In this document: positions 1 through 5,533 of the stretch, piece by piece
Layout of the letters: each line of letters begins with the position of its first letter
Numbering within the stretch: the stretch's first letter is position 1
NCBI GenBank assembly: GCA_037969175.1
Contig: JBBKWX010000227.1
Location: forward strand, 1-5,533
Reading direction: 5' to 3'
DNA: 5,533 nucleotides
Source: JBBKWX01 sp037969175
GTDB lineage: Bacteria > Bacteroidota > Bacteroidia > AKYH767-A > JBBKVM01
The notes under the pieces: generated by a model
What the model was told of the DNA's origin: nothing
Seen by the model: only the letters and a program-made list of their open reading frames with translations
Database searches by the model: none
Translations under genes and position numbers: made by a program

Positions 1-144
1 TCATTGGAGTGGGATCTAAAGAATACCACCGGAATAACTGTTGCCAGCGGAGTATATCTGATACATGTAAATGCAGACGGCATTGGTGAACGAGTGATCA
101 AATGGTTTGGGGTGTTAAGACCTGTTGACCTTGATACATTCTAA
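1..144 (+). CDS. C-terminal end of a FlgD-like / T9SS-associated secreted protein (5' truncated)
   Basis: Frame 1 is open from the first base to a TAA at 142-144, giving the last 47 residues of a protein that begins outside the window. The segment starts SLEWDLKN, continues with a variable loop, then SGVYLIHV, and ends in IKWFGVLRPVDLDTF. The pattern W-D-x-K-N...G-x-x-V-A-S-G-V-Y is the hallmark of FlgD-like Ig / type IX secretion C-terminal beta-sandwich domains that end many large secreted Bacteroidota proteins. The final arginine/proline-containing tail extends past the usual domain end. It lies 49 bp upstream of a PorV/PorQ-family outer-membrane gene in the same direction, which fits a surface or secretion role. 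The function of the rest of the protein cannot be judged. The reading frame is certain to my eye; the domain family is likely, and export by T9SS is inference. Confidence 0.75.
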   Translation, partial: SLEWDLKNTTGITVASGVYLIHVNADGIGERVIKWFGVLRPVDLDTF

Positions 145-165
145 TTTAAACCTGATCCACTAATA

Positions 166-173
166 TAGATTTG
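166..173 (+). promoter_or_regulatory. Bacteroidota-type -7 promoter element ahead of the PorV/PorQ gene
   Basis: TAGATTTG matches the Bacteroidota primary-sigma -7 consensus TAnnTTTG at every fixed position. It sits 20 bp before the ATG at 194, which would give a very short leader. A good -33 TTTG is not present at the usual 17-23 bp spacing; only an AATTTAA stretch around 143-149 is there, so the promoter is incomplete. It suggests the PorV/PorQ gene can be transcribed separately from the gene upstream. Confidence 0.45.
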
Positions 174-193
174 AACCATTAACAAAATCGATT

Positions 194-1261
194 ATGAGAA
201 AAGCATATAAATTGCTGATTCCAGTGATTGCTCTAACCGGATTCCTGATTTGCCCTTTGGGTGAAAGTTTTGCAGGTAACGAAGACAGGGTTGGACAAGC
301 AGGGGCAACAGAACTGCTTATTAATCCATGGGCAAGAAGTTCAGGATGGGCTGGAGCAAACACAGCATCCATTCGTGGATTGGAAGCAATTCATTCGAAT
401 GTTGCCGGTACAGCATTCACAAGACAAACTGAAGTAATCTTTACCAGAACAAGCTGGTTAAAGGGATCTGATATCAATATCAACGCATTCGGTATTACCC
501 AGAAAGTAGGGGAGAGTGGAGTGATAGGACTGGGGCTAATGTCCATGGATTTTGGAGATATTGAAATAACACGTACGGATCTTCCCGAAGGTGGAATTGG
601 AACATATTCTCCACAATTTTTGAATTTGGCTGTATCTTATGCAAAGATCTTTTCAAATTCAATTTATGGAGGTTTCAGTGCAAAAATTATCTCTGAATCT
701 CTATCAAATATCAAGACTCAGGGTATTGCATTTGATGCAGGAATCCAATATGTTACAGGCTTAAACGCTGATAAGGACAATTTGAAGTTTGGAATTTCTT
801 TACGTAATGTTGGACCTCCATTGAAATTTGATGGCGATGGTCTTTCTTTCCGTGGAAACAATAACTTAAGCCCTTATGACTTCACAGTTCAGCAACGTTC
901 AGCTTCTTTTGAGATTCCTTCATTGGTAAATATTGGTGTAGCTTATGATTTCAAATTAGCTGAAGATCACAGATTAACCACTGCAGGAAATTTCACTTCC
1001 AATTCATTCTCCAAAGATAATTTCATGTTTGGTGTTGAGTATGGATTTAAAGAATTCTTTATGATTCGTGGTGGATTTATGTATCAGGATGGCATTTTTG
1101 ATGATGCTGATCGTTTAACAGCTTATACAGGTCCTACAGCAGGATTTACTTTACAAGCTCCACTTGGAAAAGGTGGAAAGACCTTTGCTCTGGATTATTC
1201 ATTCCGTGCTACTGATCCTTTCGAAGGGACACATAGCTTCGGAGCAAGATTAGATCTATAA
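194..1261 (+). CDS. PorV/PorQ-family outer-membrane beta-barrel protein
   Basis: The product is 355 residues. Residues 1-27 form a Sec signal peptide: MRKAYK, a hydrophobic core, and likely cleavage after SFA, before GNED. Cys20 is not in a lipobox (FLIC), so a lipoprotein is unlikely. The mature start has the family pattern G-x-A-G-A-T-E-L-L-I-x-P-W-A-R, followed by alternating amphipathic beta strands rich in G, F and Y, and a C-terminal strand ending GARLDL. This matches the PorV/PorQ (UPF0164) family, which has a FadL-like barrel fold in the outer membrane. PorV itself shuttles type IX cargo from the translocon to the sortase PorU. This protein may be a paralogue and not PorV, so no symbol is given. 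The ATG at 194 is chosen because it opens a complete signal peptide and lies 20 bp after a -7 box; no clear Shine-Dalgarno is visible. It is followed by a strong terminator. Confidence 0.85.
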   Translation: MRKAYKLLIPVIALTGFLICPLGESFAGNEDRVGQAGATELLINPWARSSGWAGANTASIRGLEAIHSNVAGTAFTRQTEVIFTRTSWLKGSDININAFGITQKVGESGVIGLGLMSMDFGDIEITRTDLPEGGIGTYSPQFLNLAVSYAKIFSNSIYGGFSAKIISESLSNIKTQGIAFDAGIQYVTGLNADKDNLKFGISLRNVGPPLKFDGDGLSFRGNNNLSPYDFTVQQRSASFEIPSLVNIGVAYDFKLAEDHRLTTAGNFTSNSFSKDNFMFGVEYGFKEFFMIRGGFMYQDGIFDDADRLTAYTGPTAGFTLQAPLGKGGKTFALDYSFRATDPFEGTHSFGARLDL

Positions 1262-1284
1262 TAGAGAAACCAAAATATCCGCAT

Positions 1285-1316
1285 AAGGAGACCCTATGAA
1301 AATAGGGTCTTCTTTT
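1285..1316 (+). terminator. Intrinsic terminator after the PorV/PorQ gene
   Basis: AGACCCTAT (1289-1297) pairs perfectly with ATAGGGTCT (1302-1310) across a GAAA tetraloop. The pairing can extend outward to 1285 and 1314 with one G-T wobble, giving about 13 bp. The 3' arm runs into TCTTTT. The GNRA-type loop, GC core and T-rich tail are typical of a Rho-independent terminator. It lies 23 bp after the stop codon and separates this gene from greA. Confidence 0.88.
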
Positions 1317-1348
1317 GCTTTATGACACAACATTAAAAAATAGGGAAG

Positions 1349-1825
1349 ATGGCATCGAAGATATCTTATTACACAGAAGAAGGACTTAAAAGGCTGAAAG
1401 ATGAATTGGAATATCTCAAATCACATGAGAGAACAAGCATTTCGAAACAGATCGGTGAAGCCAGAGATAAAGGAGACCTTTCAGAAAATGCTGAATATGA
1501 TGCAGCAAAAGATGCTCAGGGTTTGTTGGAATTAAAGATCTCAAAACTAGAGGAAGTACTTAGTCATGCAAGATTGATTGATGAAAGTAAACTTGATAAT
1601 TCAAAAGCACTCGTACTTTCAAAAGTTAAGATTCGAAATAAAAGCAATAAACAGGAAATGACATATACCTTAGTTGCTGAAAATGAAGCCGATCTAAAAC
1701 TGGGAAAGATCTCTGTCAGTTCACCGATAGGTAAAGGTCTTTTGGGTAAATCTGTTGGAGATATTACTGAGATAGTTGTACCTTCGGGTAAGATCGAGTT
1801 TGAAATTTTAGAGATCAGCCGATAA
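1349..1825 (+). CDS. greA: Transcription elongation factor GreA
   Basis: The 158-residue product has the normal GreA length and two-domain layout. Residues 1-80 form the N-terminal antiparallel coiled coil. Its tip carries GDLSENAEYDAAK (42-54), with acidic Asp43 and Glu46 corresponding to the residues that enter the RNA polymerase secondary channel. Residues about 82-158 form the FKBP-like domain that docks on polymerase, with the typical SPIGKGLLGKSVGD stretch at 125-138. GreA stimulates the polymerase's own cleavage of backtracked RNA and rescues stalled elongation complexes in the cytoplasm. A purine-rich TAGGGAAG directly precedes the ATG. The gene is separated from the upstream gene by a terminator, and no convincing promoter box was found in the 30 bp after it. 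The HIT gene starts 1 base after the stop, so the two are almost certainly co-transcribed. Confidence 0.97.
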   Translation: MASKISYYTEEGLKRLKDELEYLKSHERTSISKQIGEARDKGDLSENAEYDAAKDAQGLLELKISKLEEVLSHARLIDESKLDNSKALVLSKVKIRNKSNKQEMTYTLVAENEADLKLGKISVSSPIGKGLLGKSVGDITEIVVPSGKIEFEILEISR

Positions 1826-1826
1826 A

Positions 1827-2219
1827 ATGGCTAGTATATTCACAAAGATCATCAATGGAGAAATTCCTTGCTATAAAATAGCTGAGGATGATAATTACTT
1901 TGCTTTCCTGGATATTAGTCCACTAGCTAAAGGACATACTTTGGTGATTCCCAAAATAGAAGTGGACTATATCTTTTCAATTGATGACGAAAAGTTAGCA
2001 GGCTTGATGGTTTTTGCAAAGAAAATTGGTTTGGCCATTGAACAAGCAGTTCCATGCAAACGGATTGGTATTGCTGTGATAGGTATTGAAGTACCTCATG
2101 CACATATTCATCTGATACCCTTAAATGCAATTTCAGATATAGATTTTTCAAGACCTAAGCTAAGTTTTGCAGCAGAAGAAATGGAAGCAACTGCAAGATC
2201 AATCCTGGGTTATTTATAG
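1827..2219 (+). CDS. HIT-family nucleotide phosphoramidase / hydrolase (Hint-like)
   Basis: The 130-residue cytoplasmic protein begins with the Hint-branch pattern SIFTKIINGEIPCYKI (3-18), followed by FAFLDISPLAKGHTLVIPK (25-43). It ends its core with EVPHAHIHLIP (88-98). H91-x-H93-x-H95 is the histidine triad, and His93 is the expected nucleophile for hydrolysis of nucleoside phosphoramidates or AMP/GMP conjugates. The stretch before the triad reads RIGIAVIGIEVPH, so the Asn and Gln found in the alpha-phosphate loop of E. coli HinT (N..GGQEV) are not visible. From memory this is usual in the Bacteroidota branch, but I could not check it. The start lies 1 base after greA, which suggests translational coupling. 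The stop is 3 bases from the ruvC stop on the other strand. Family is certain; the physiological substrate is unknown. Confidence 0.93.
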   Translation: MASIFTKIINGEIPCYKIAEDDNYFAFLDISPLAKGHTLVIPKIEVDYIFSIDDEKLAGLMVFAKKIGLAIEQAVPCKRIGIAVIGIEVPHAHIHLIPLNAISDIDFSRPKLSFAAEEMEATARSILGYL

Positions 2220-2222
2220 ATT

Positions 2223-2798
2223 TTAAAGACCGGAAACCCTGCCCGGATTTGCCTTTAGAAAGGAATCCCATCCGGATTTTTTACCTGAACTGCTTTTTAC
2301 AGACCCATTTTGAAAATGGTGGCAAACTGCAGCTGCTAAACCATCGGTAGCATCTAAATGCTTAGGCAGATCTTTGAACCCTAACAAACTGGCCAACATA
2401 GCTGCTACTTGTTCTTTTGATGCGCTTCCATTTCCAGTAATGCTTTTCTTAATAGCTTTTGGTGAATATTCAGCTAAAGGAATATCTCTTACTAATGCTG
2501 CCGCCATAGCCACTCCCTGAGCCCGTCCAAGTTTTAACATGGATTGCACATTTTTGCCAAAAAAGGGAGCTTCAATTGCAAGAAAGTCGGGTTTGTATTC
2601 ATCAATAAGCGCAGTGGTTTTTTCAAAGATCTTACGAAGCCGGAGTTCATGAGATTCGAATTTATCTAATTTCACCACTCCCATATTATCCAAATGCATC
2701 TTTTTATTGATGATACGAATGATTCCATAGCCCATGACAACTGTTCCCGGATCTATTCCGAGAATAACTTCTTCTTTTATGGATTCATTTATCTTCAT
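2223..2798 (-). CDS. ruvC: Crossover junction endodeoxyribonuclease RuvC
   Basis: The 191-residue product is a RuvC Holliday junction resolvase, a homodimeric, metal-dependent nuclease of the RNase H fold that acts with RuvAB. All four catalytic acids are visible: Asp16 in LGIDPGT (13-19), Glu76 in IEAPFFGKN (75-83), and Asp149 and Asp152 in HLDATDGLAAAVCH (147-160). The DNA-binding region includes GRAQGVAMAA (91-100) and the SPKAIKKSITGNGSASKEQV stretch (112-131). The C-terminal tail GWDSFLKANPGRV is longer than the E. coli protein and resembles Bacteroidota RuvC tails. The chosen ATG puts LGIDPGT about 12 residues in, as expected. No strong Shine-Dalgarno is seen. The gene converges on the HIT gene and diverges from the membrane-protein operon; ruvA and ruvB are not in the window. 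Confidence 0.97.
   Translation of the reverse strand: MKINESIKEEVILGIDPGTVVMGYGIIRIINKKMHLDNMGVVKLDKFESHELRLRKIFEKTTALIDEYKPDFLAIEAPFFGKNVQSMLKLGRAQGVAMAAALVRDIPLAEYSPKAIKKSITGNGSASKEQVAAMLASLLGFKDLPKHLDATDGLAAAVCHHFQNGSVKSSSGKKSGWDSFLKANPGRVSGL
2243..2282 (+). terminator. Possible terminator of the greA-HIT transcript inside the ruvC 3' end
   Basis: CCGGAT (2243-2248) pairs exactly with ATCCGG (2270-2275). The enclosed stretch can fold further through CCTTT (2252-2256) with AAAGG (2259-2263). Six T residues follow at 2277-2282. An alternative pairing of GGATT (2245-2249) with AATCC (2264-2268) stacks on the inner stem. The stem plus T-run polarity suits plus-strand transcripts leaving the HIT gene 24 bp upstream. 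It lies fully within codons of ruvC on the other strand, so the match could be chance. Confidence 0.4.
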
Positions 2799-2817
2799 AC
2801 ACAGGGGAATTAATGCT

Positions 2818-2825
2818 TATACTTG
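2818..2825 (+). promoter_or_regulatory. Weak -7-like element upstream of the UPF0104-GT2-permease operon
   Basis: TATACTTG matches the Bacteroidota -7 consensus TAnnTTTG except for one base. It lies in the divergent gap between ruvC and the membrane-protein gene, 24 bp before the ATG at 2850. No clear -33 TTTG is present at the right spacing. If real, transcription would begin around 2830-2835. That would exclude the upstream TTG at 2823 as a start and favour the ATG at 2850. Confidence 0.3.
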
Positions 2826-2849
2826 CTATCACGTAGCGCCGGGCTGCTT

Positions 2850-3827
2850 ATGTTGCATAAAGGTAAGAATATAACTCCTCTCAGAATAGTCGTAAACCTT
2901 AGTAAGGTTGTTCTACTCATTTTGGCTATTCGATATATTTATCGCCAGATCTTCATCAAACAAGATCTTGATCTGTTATTTGATCAATTAGCTGCAGCTG
3001 TTTCTGAACCTCATTTTTATTTACTTTTCATACCTGTCATCTTGTTAATGCCTCTCAATTGGTTGGTCGAAACACTCAAATGGCAATTACTGACCGGGAA
3101 ATTTGAAAAGGTGATATTTTACAACTGCCTCAAGGCTGTACTGACAGGTCTGAGTCTTGGAATAATGACCCCCGCAAGAGTAGGAGAGTTTGCCGGAAGG
3201 ATCATGTACCTGGAACCTGAAAACCGTATCAAAGGAGTAATGGCAAGCTTCCTTGGCTCAATATCTCAATTGGCTGCTACATTGTCTTTTGGATTGATAA
3301 GTGCCTGGATCATTCTTCCCCATAGTTTTCCCGATACAGAGATACTATCCTATTTAGCTGCAATAAATTTGATAGTGATTCCCGGGGTATTATTTATTTA
3401 TTTTTTCATCAATAAGACAAATAACGCAACATCCGAATCGCAGGGGAGTTTTCAAAAATGGATGAATGCAAGTGCTTTATATAGCAGAAAGGAAAGATTC
3501 AGAATTTTGCTTCTTTCAATGATCAGATACATGATTTTCACTACGCAGTTTGTTTTATTGATAGTGGCCTTCGGAGGAAATGTTGATTTTATTTATGCGT
3601 TTGGGCATGCTGCCATAACATTTCTCGGAATGACACTCATACCAACTTTTGCACTTGCTGAAGCCGGGATCAGGGGTTCCATAGCCATAGAGGTTTTTGG
3701 ATTGATGGAGATCAATCCCTTGGGTATTTTGTCAGCTTCTGTACTTTTATGGACGATCAATCTGATGATCCCAACATTGTTAGGTATCTATTTTATGTTG
3801 AGATTCAAATTGAAAAAATCAGAATAA
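2850..3827 (+). CDS. UPF0104/AglD-like flippase-type integral membrane protein
   Basis: The 325-residue product is highly hydrophobic, with about eight membrane segments at roughly 12-31, 55-73, 91-107, 129-156, 165-188, 219-241, 245-271 and 289-318. The conserved cytoplasmic-loop pattern TPARVGEFAGR (107-117) and the late PTFALAEAGIRGS (265-277) fit the UPF0104 family. That family is related to the membrane domain of lysylphosphatidylglycerol synthase MprF and to archaeal AglD, and is often annotated 'flippase-like'. No aminoacyl-transferase domain follows, so this is the stand-alone form. Members are linked to lipid or lipid-linked-sugar handling, but the substrate here is unknown. The frame stays open upstream to a TTG at 2823 (334 residues); I prefer the ATG at 2850 because the TTG overlaps a -7-like box and adds nothing recognisable. 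The stop at 3825-3827 directly abuts the glycosyltransferase ATG, implying one operon and coupled translation. Confidence 0.85.
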   Translation: MLHKGKNITPLRIVVNLSKVVLLILAIRYIYRQIFIKQDLDLLFDQLAAAVSEPHFYLLFIPVILLMPLNWLVETLKWQLLTGKFEKVIFYNCLKAVLTGLSLGIMTPARVGEFAGRIMYLEPENRIKGVMASFLGSISQLAATLSFGLISAWIILPHSFPDTEILSYLAAINLIVIPGVLFIYFFINKTNNATSESQGSFQKWMNASALYSRKERFRILLLSMIRYMIFTTQFVLLIVAFGGNVDFIYAFGHAAITFLGMTLIPTFALAEAGIRGSIAIEVFGLMEINPLGILSASVLLWTINLMIPTLLGIYFMLRFKLKKSE

Positions 3828-4946
3828 ATGGGATTTGGAATTTTTATACTGATCCTTGCTTTGACATATTTGGCTTTAATGCTGGGTTTATGGTTACAAT
3901 GGGAAAAACTTGGAGGGCAGAAAAAAGTTAATTCTGTAGATCATAGCATAAGTGTTTTAATAGCGATGCGTAATGAAGCAGAGAATATAGAAAACCTTTT
4001 GACCTCATTATCCAAACAACATTATAAACAGAGCAACATACAGATCATTTTAGTAGATGATCATTCCGATGATGATAGTTTCGCTCTTGCAAAAAAGTTT
4101 TCTACCATCTTGCCGGAATTGAAGATCATCCGGCAGGAGCAAGGATTACAAGGCAAAAAGGCAGCATTGCAAACCGGTTTGTTGCACTGTACAGGTGAGG
4201 TGATCTTATGCACAGATTCGGATTGTATTCCAGAAGAAAATTGGTTGTGTACTATGAGTTCACAATTCAATGACAAGGATCTTATGATGTTGAGTGCTCC
4301 CGTTCTATTTCATCCGAAGGAGAACTTTTTTCATCGCTGGATGGCACTGGAGTTCATTGCTTTGGTTGCATCCGGTGCGGCATCATTTGGCAGTCGCTTT
4401 CCTTTGATGTGTAATGGAGCAAACATCGCTTACAGAAGATCTGCACTGGACGCCACCGGCGGGTTTGGTGGCCGGGATGGTTTTGAATCCGGAGATGATA
4501 TTATGAGAATGCTTGCCATTCAAAAGATGTTTCCAAATGGATTGAAATTCCTGAAAGATAAAGCCGGTATTGTTAGAACAAATGCTCCTCAAAGCATTAA
4601 AGCATTTATACAACAACGTATCCGATGGTCATCCAAAACAGGAAAATATTTTTCATTTCAGATCTTGTTTTATGCTGCAATAGTAGGAGCAATGAATCTC
4701 CTTTTGTTTCTGGCTTTGATCTCCTGCATGTTTATTCCTACTATCATTCCTGTATTTATACTCTTATTACTTTTCAAATCACTTGCTGACTTTCCCTTGT
4801 TGAAATCATCTTCGCGATGGGCGGAGAGACCCATGTTAATATACTTACTTTTACCCGCTGAGATCATAAACGCATTTTATGTTTTCTTCATGTTCATTAC
4901 AGCACCTTTTCTGAACTATTCCTGGAAAGGAAGGAAAATGAAATAA
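3828..4946 (+). CDS. Membrane-anchored family 2 glycosyltransferase (GT-A fold, QxxRW type)
   Basis: The 372-residue protein starts with one membrane segment (about 4-24), followed by a cytoplasmic GT-A catalytic domain (about 40-270) and about three C-terminal membrane segments (272-300, 302-325, 337-362). Motifs appear in order: SVLIAMRNEAENI (42-54); VDDHSDDDS (76-84), which binds the nucleotide; DSD at 130-132 as the metal-binding DxD; GANIAYRRSAL (197-207); SGDD (221-224) as the probable catalytic-acid site; and QRIRW (263-267), matching the QxxRW motif of cellulose and hyaluronan synthase-like enzymes. It should transfer a sugar from a nucleotide sugar to a lipid or growing glycan at the inner membrane. 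QxxRW is often tied to processive enzymes, but single-transfer enzymes carry it too. The ATG directly follows the upstream stop, so it is co-translated with the UPF0104 protein. Acceptor and sugar cannot be named. Confidence 0.92.
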   Translation: MGFGIFILILALTYLALMLGLWLQWEKLGGQKKVNSVDHSISVLIAMRNEAENIENLLTSLSKQHYKQSNIQIILVDDHSDDDSFALAKKFSTILPELKIIRQEQGLQGKKAALQTGLLHCTGEVILCTDSDCIPEENWLCTMSSQFNDKDLMMLSAPVLFHPKENFFHRWMALEFIALVASGAASFGSRFPLMCNGANIAYRRSALDATGGFGGRDGFESGDDIMRMLAIQKMFPNGLKFLKDKAGIVRTNAPQSIKAFIQQRIRWSSKTGKYFSFQILFYAAIVGAMNLLLFLALISCMFIPTIIPVFILLLLFKSLADFPLLKSSSRWAERPMLIYLLLPAEIINAFYVFFMFITAPFLNYSWKGRKMK

Positions 4947-4948
4947 AT

Positions 4949-5533
4949 ATGGGAATACAACAAGGCAGACCACCATCTTATTATGTAAAGCAAAGATTCA
5001 AAAGAAATCTTCCTGCTGTTATAGGTCTTTGGGTAATTGTTTTAGCCTGTGTTGCAGCGGTTTTTTGTTTTGTGATCATACCCGATCAAAGCCCAATGGC
5101 CAATGAGATGTCGCTATCACTTAGTACGCGCAAACCCGGCTTCAGTGTAGATGTACTCAAAGTGAAGAAAAATAAGGAAACCGAAGATGTATCTATTGTT
5201 TCCCGAATTTTCGAAGGCAAGGAGAATGAATTCAGAGAGATCCCGATAGATGCATTCAAGCTGGAAGGCACTGAAGTATTCTATAGGGAATACAGTGGTT
5301 TAATTGGGGATACGGGTTGGACAAATTCAATTTCATTGGCGGATGTTTTTTTTGCCATACAGCCGGATGAAGTTATTTCTGAACAAGGAGGAGATTTAGC
5401 TTTCACGCTATATGACGGATCTTCAGTAACACATACTGTGTCTGAATTATCCTCTGATTTTGAAAAGCGGGCTATCGATAAGAGGACTTTCCTTTTAGGT
5501 ACAGATCGGTACGGACGTGATATGCTAAGCAGG
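4949..5533 (+). CDS. DppC/OppC-family ABC transporter permease, 3' truncated by the window end
   Basis: The frame opens at ATG 4949, 2 bases after the glycosyltransferase stop, and stays open for 195 codons to the window edge. Purine-rich GGAAAGGAAGGAAA (4924-4937) precedes the start. Residues 1-20 are cytoplasmic and include RFKRNLPA, the OppC N-terminal signature. TM1 spans about 22-44. Residues 183-195 read LGTDRYGRDMLSR, the hallmark sequence just before TM2 in DppC, OppC and NikC permeases. These subunits pair with a DppB-type permease, two ATPases and a binding protein to import peptides, nickel or related solutes. Between TM1 and the motif lie about 138 residues, against a few tens in E. 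coli DppC. The extra part (about 48-180) is soluble-looking, with many charged and beta-prone stretches such as FSVDVLKVKKNKE. By family topology it is periplasmic. The permease core, with the EAA loop, lies beyond the window. Family call is firm; substrate is unknown. Confidence 0.9.
   Translation, partial: MGIQQGRPPSYYVKQRFKRNLPAVIGLWVIVLACVAAVFCFVIIPDQSPMANEMSLSLSTRKPGFSVDVLKVKKNKETEDVSIVSRIFEGKENEFREIPIDAFKLEGTEVFYREYSGLIGDTGWTNSISLADVFFAIQPDEVISEQGGDLAFTLYDGSSVTHTVSELSSDFEKRAIDKRTFLLGTDRYGRDMLSR

Noticed and set aside
235..277. Cys20 in the PorV/PorQ leader as a lipoprotein signal.
   Set aside because: The residues before it (FLI) do not form a lipobox, and a normal signal-peptidase site (SFA, then G) follows.
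160..372. Minus-strand 70-codon frame opposite the signal peptide of the PorV/PorQ gene.
   Set aside because: It is fully explained as the antisense shadow of a clear signal peptide and mature start on the plus strand; no recognisable motif.
1314..1348. Possible greA promoter: TTTG at 1314-1317 followed by an A-rich stretch near 1333-1342.
   Set aside because: The downstream part (TAAAAAAT) does not match TAnnTTTG and the spacing is short; the TTTG is also the tail of the terminator.
1927..2151. Minus-strand 74-codon frame inside the HIT gene.
   Set aside because: The plus strand carries a complete histidine-triad protein; the antisense product has no family features.
3749..3931. Plus-strand 60-codon frame spanning the UPF0104/GT2 junction.
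   Set aside because: It is out of frame with both real genes and overlaps their well-supported ends; the product has no signature.
4061..4867. Three minus-strand frames of 65-77 codons inside the glycosyltransferase gene.
   Set aside because: All lie opposite the catalytic and membrane segments of a complete GT2 enzyme and show no motif, signal peptide or upstream signal.
5086..5271. Minus-strand 61-codon frame opposite the insert of the ABC permease.
   Set aside because: The plus-strand frame is continuous from TM1 to the LGTD..GRD motif, so the antisense frame is a shadow.
1..5533. Search by eye for CRISPR repeats, tRNA or rRNA genes, transposases and inverted-repeat ends.
   Set aside because: None seen. 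The window is nearly fully occupied by intact genes with short gaps; the longest gap is about 87 bp and holds a terminator.

Overview
The window looks like ordinary chromosomal DNA of a member of the Bacteroidota, probably from an environmental or uncultured lineage. The signs are: AT-rich sequence by eye; an outer-membrane protein of the PorV/PorQ family, which belongs to type IX secretion biology; a Bacteroidota-type -7 promoter box (TAnnTTTG) ahead of that gene; mostly weak Shine-Dalgarno signals; and greA, HIT and RuvC proteins whose sequences look Bacteroidota-like. Species cannot be named from the sequence. All family assignments rest on motifs and recall, with no database search.

Layout. 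Positions 1-144 hold the 3' end of a gene whose product ends in a FlgD-like or T9SS-associated beta-sandwich. After a 49-bp gap with a recognisable promoter comes a 355-residue PorV/PorQ-family outer-membrane beta-barrel protein (194-1261). It is closed by a strong intrinsic terminator with a GAAA loop (1285-1316). A two-gene unit follows: greA (1349-1825) and, after 1 base, a HIT-family nucleotide hydrolase (1827-2219). ruvC lies on the opposite strand (2223-2798) and converges on the HIT gene with only 3 bases between stop codons. A terminator-like hairpin for the greA-HIT transcript lies inside the ruvC 3' coding end.

Divergent from ruvC is a tightly packed plus-strand operon. It encodes a UPF0104/AglD-like polytopic membrane protein (about 2850-3827), a membrane-anchored family 2 glycosyltransferase whose ATG abuts the preceding stop (3828-4946), and after 2 bases a DppC/OppC-type ABC permease cut by the window end (4949-5533).

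How they work together. The left end is envelope and secretion related. greA, HIT and ruvC are housekeeping genes (transcript rescue, nucleotide hydrolysis, Holliday junction resolution). The right-hand operon suggests a cell-envelope function in which a lipid- or glycan-handling membrane protein and a glycosyltransferase are co-expressed with a peptide-type importer subunit. No mobile element, CRISPR array, RNA gene or clear novel defence system was seen. The most unusual item is the large extra segment between TM1 and the LGTD-x-x-GRD motif of the ABC permease.
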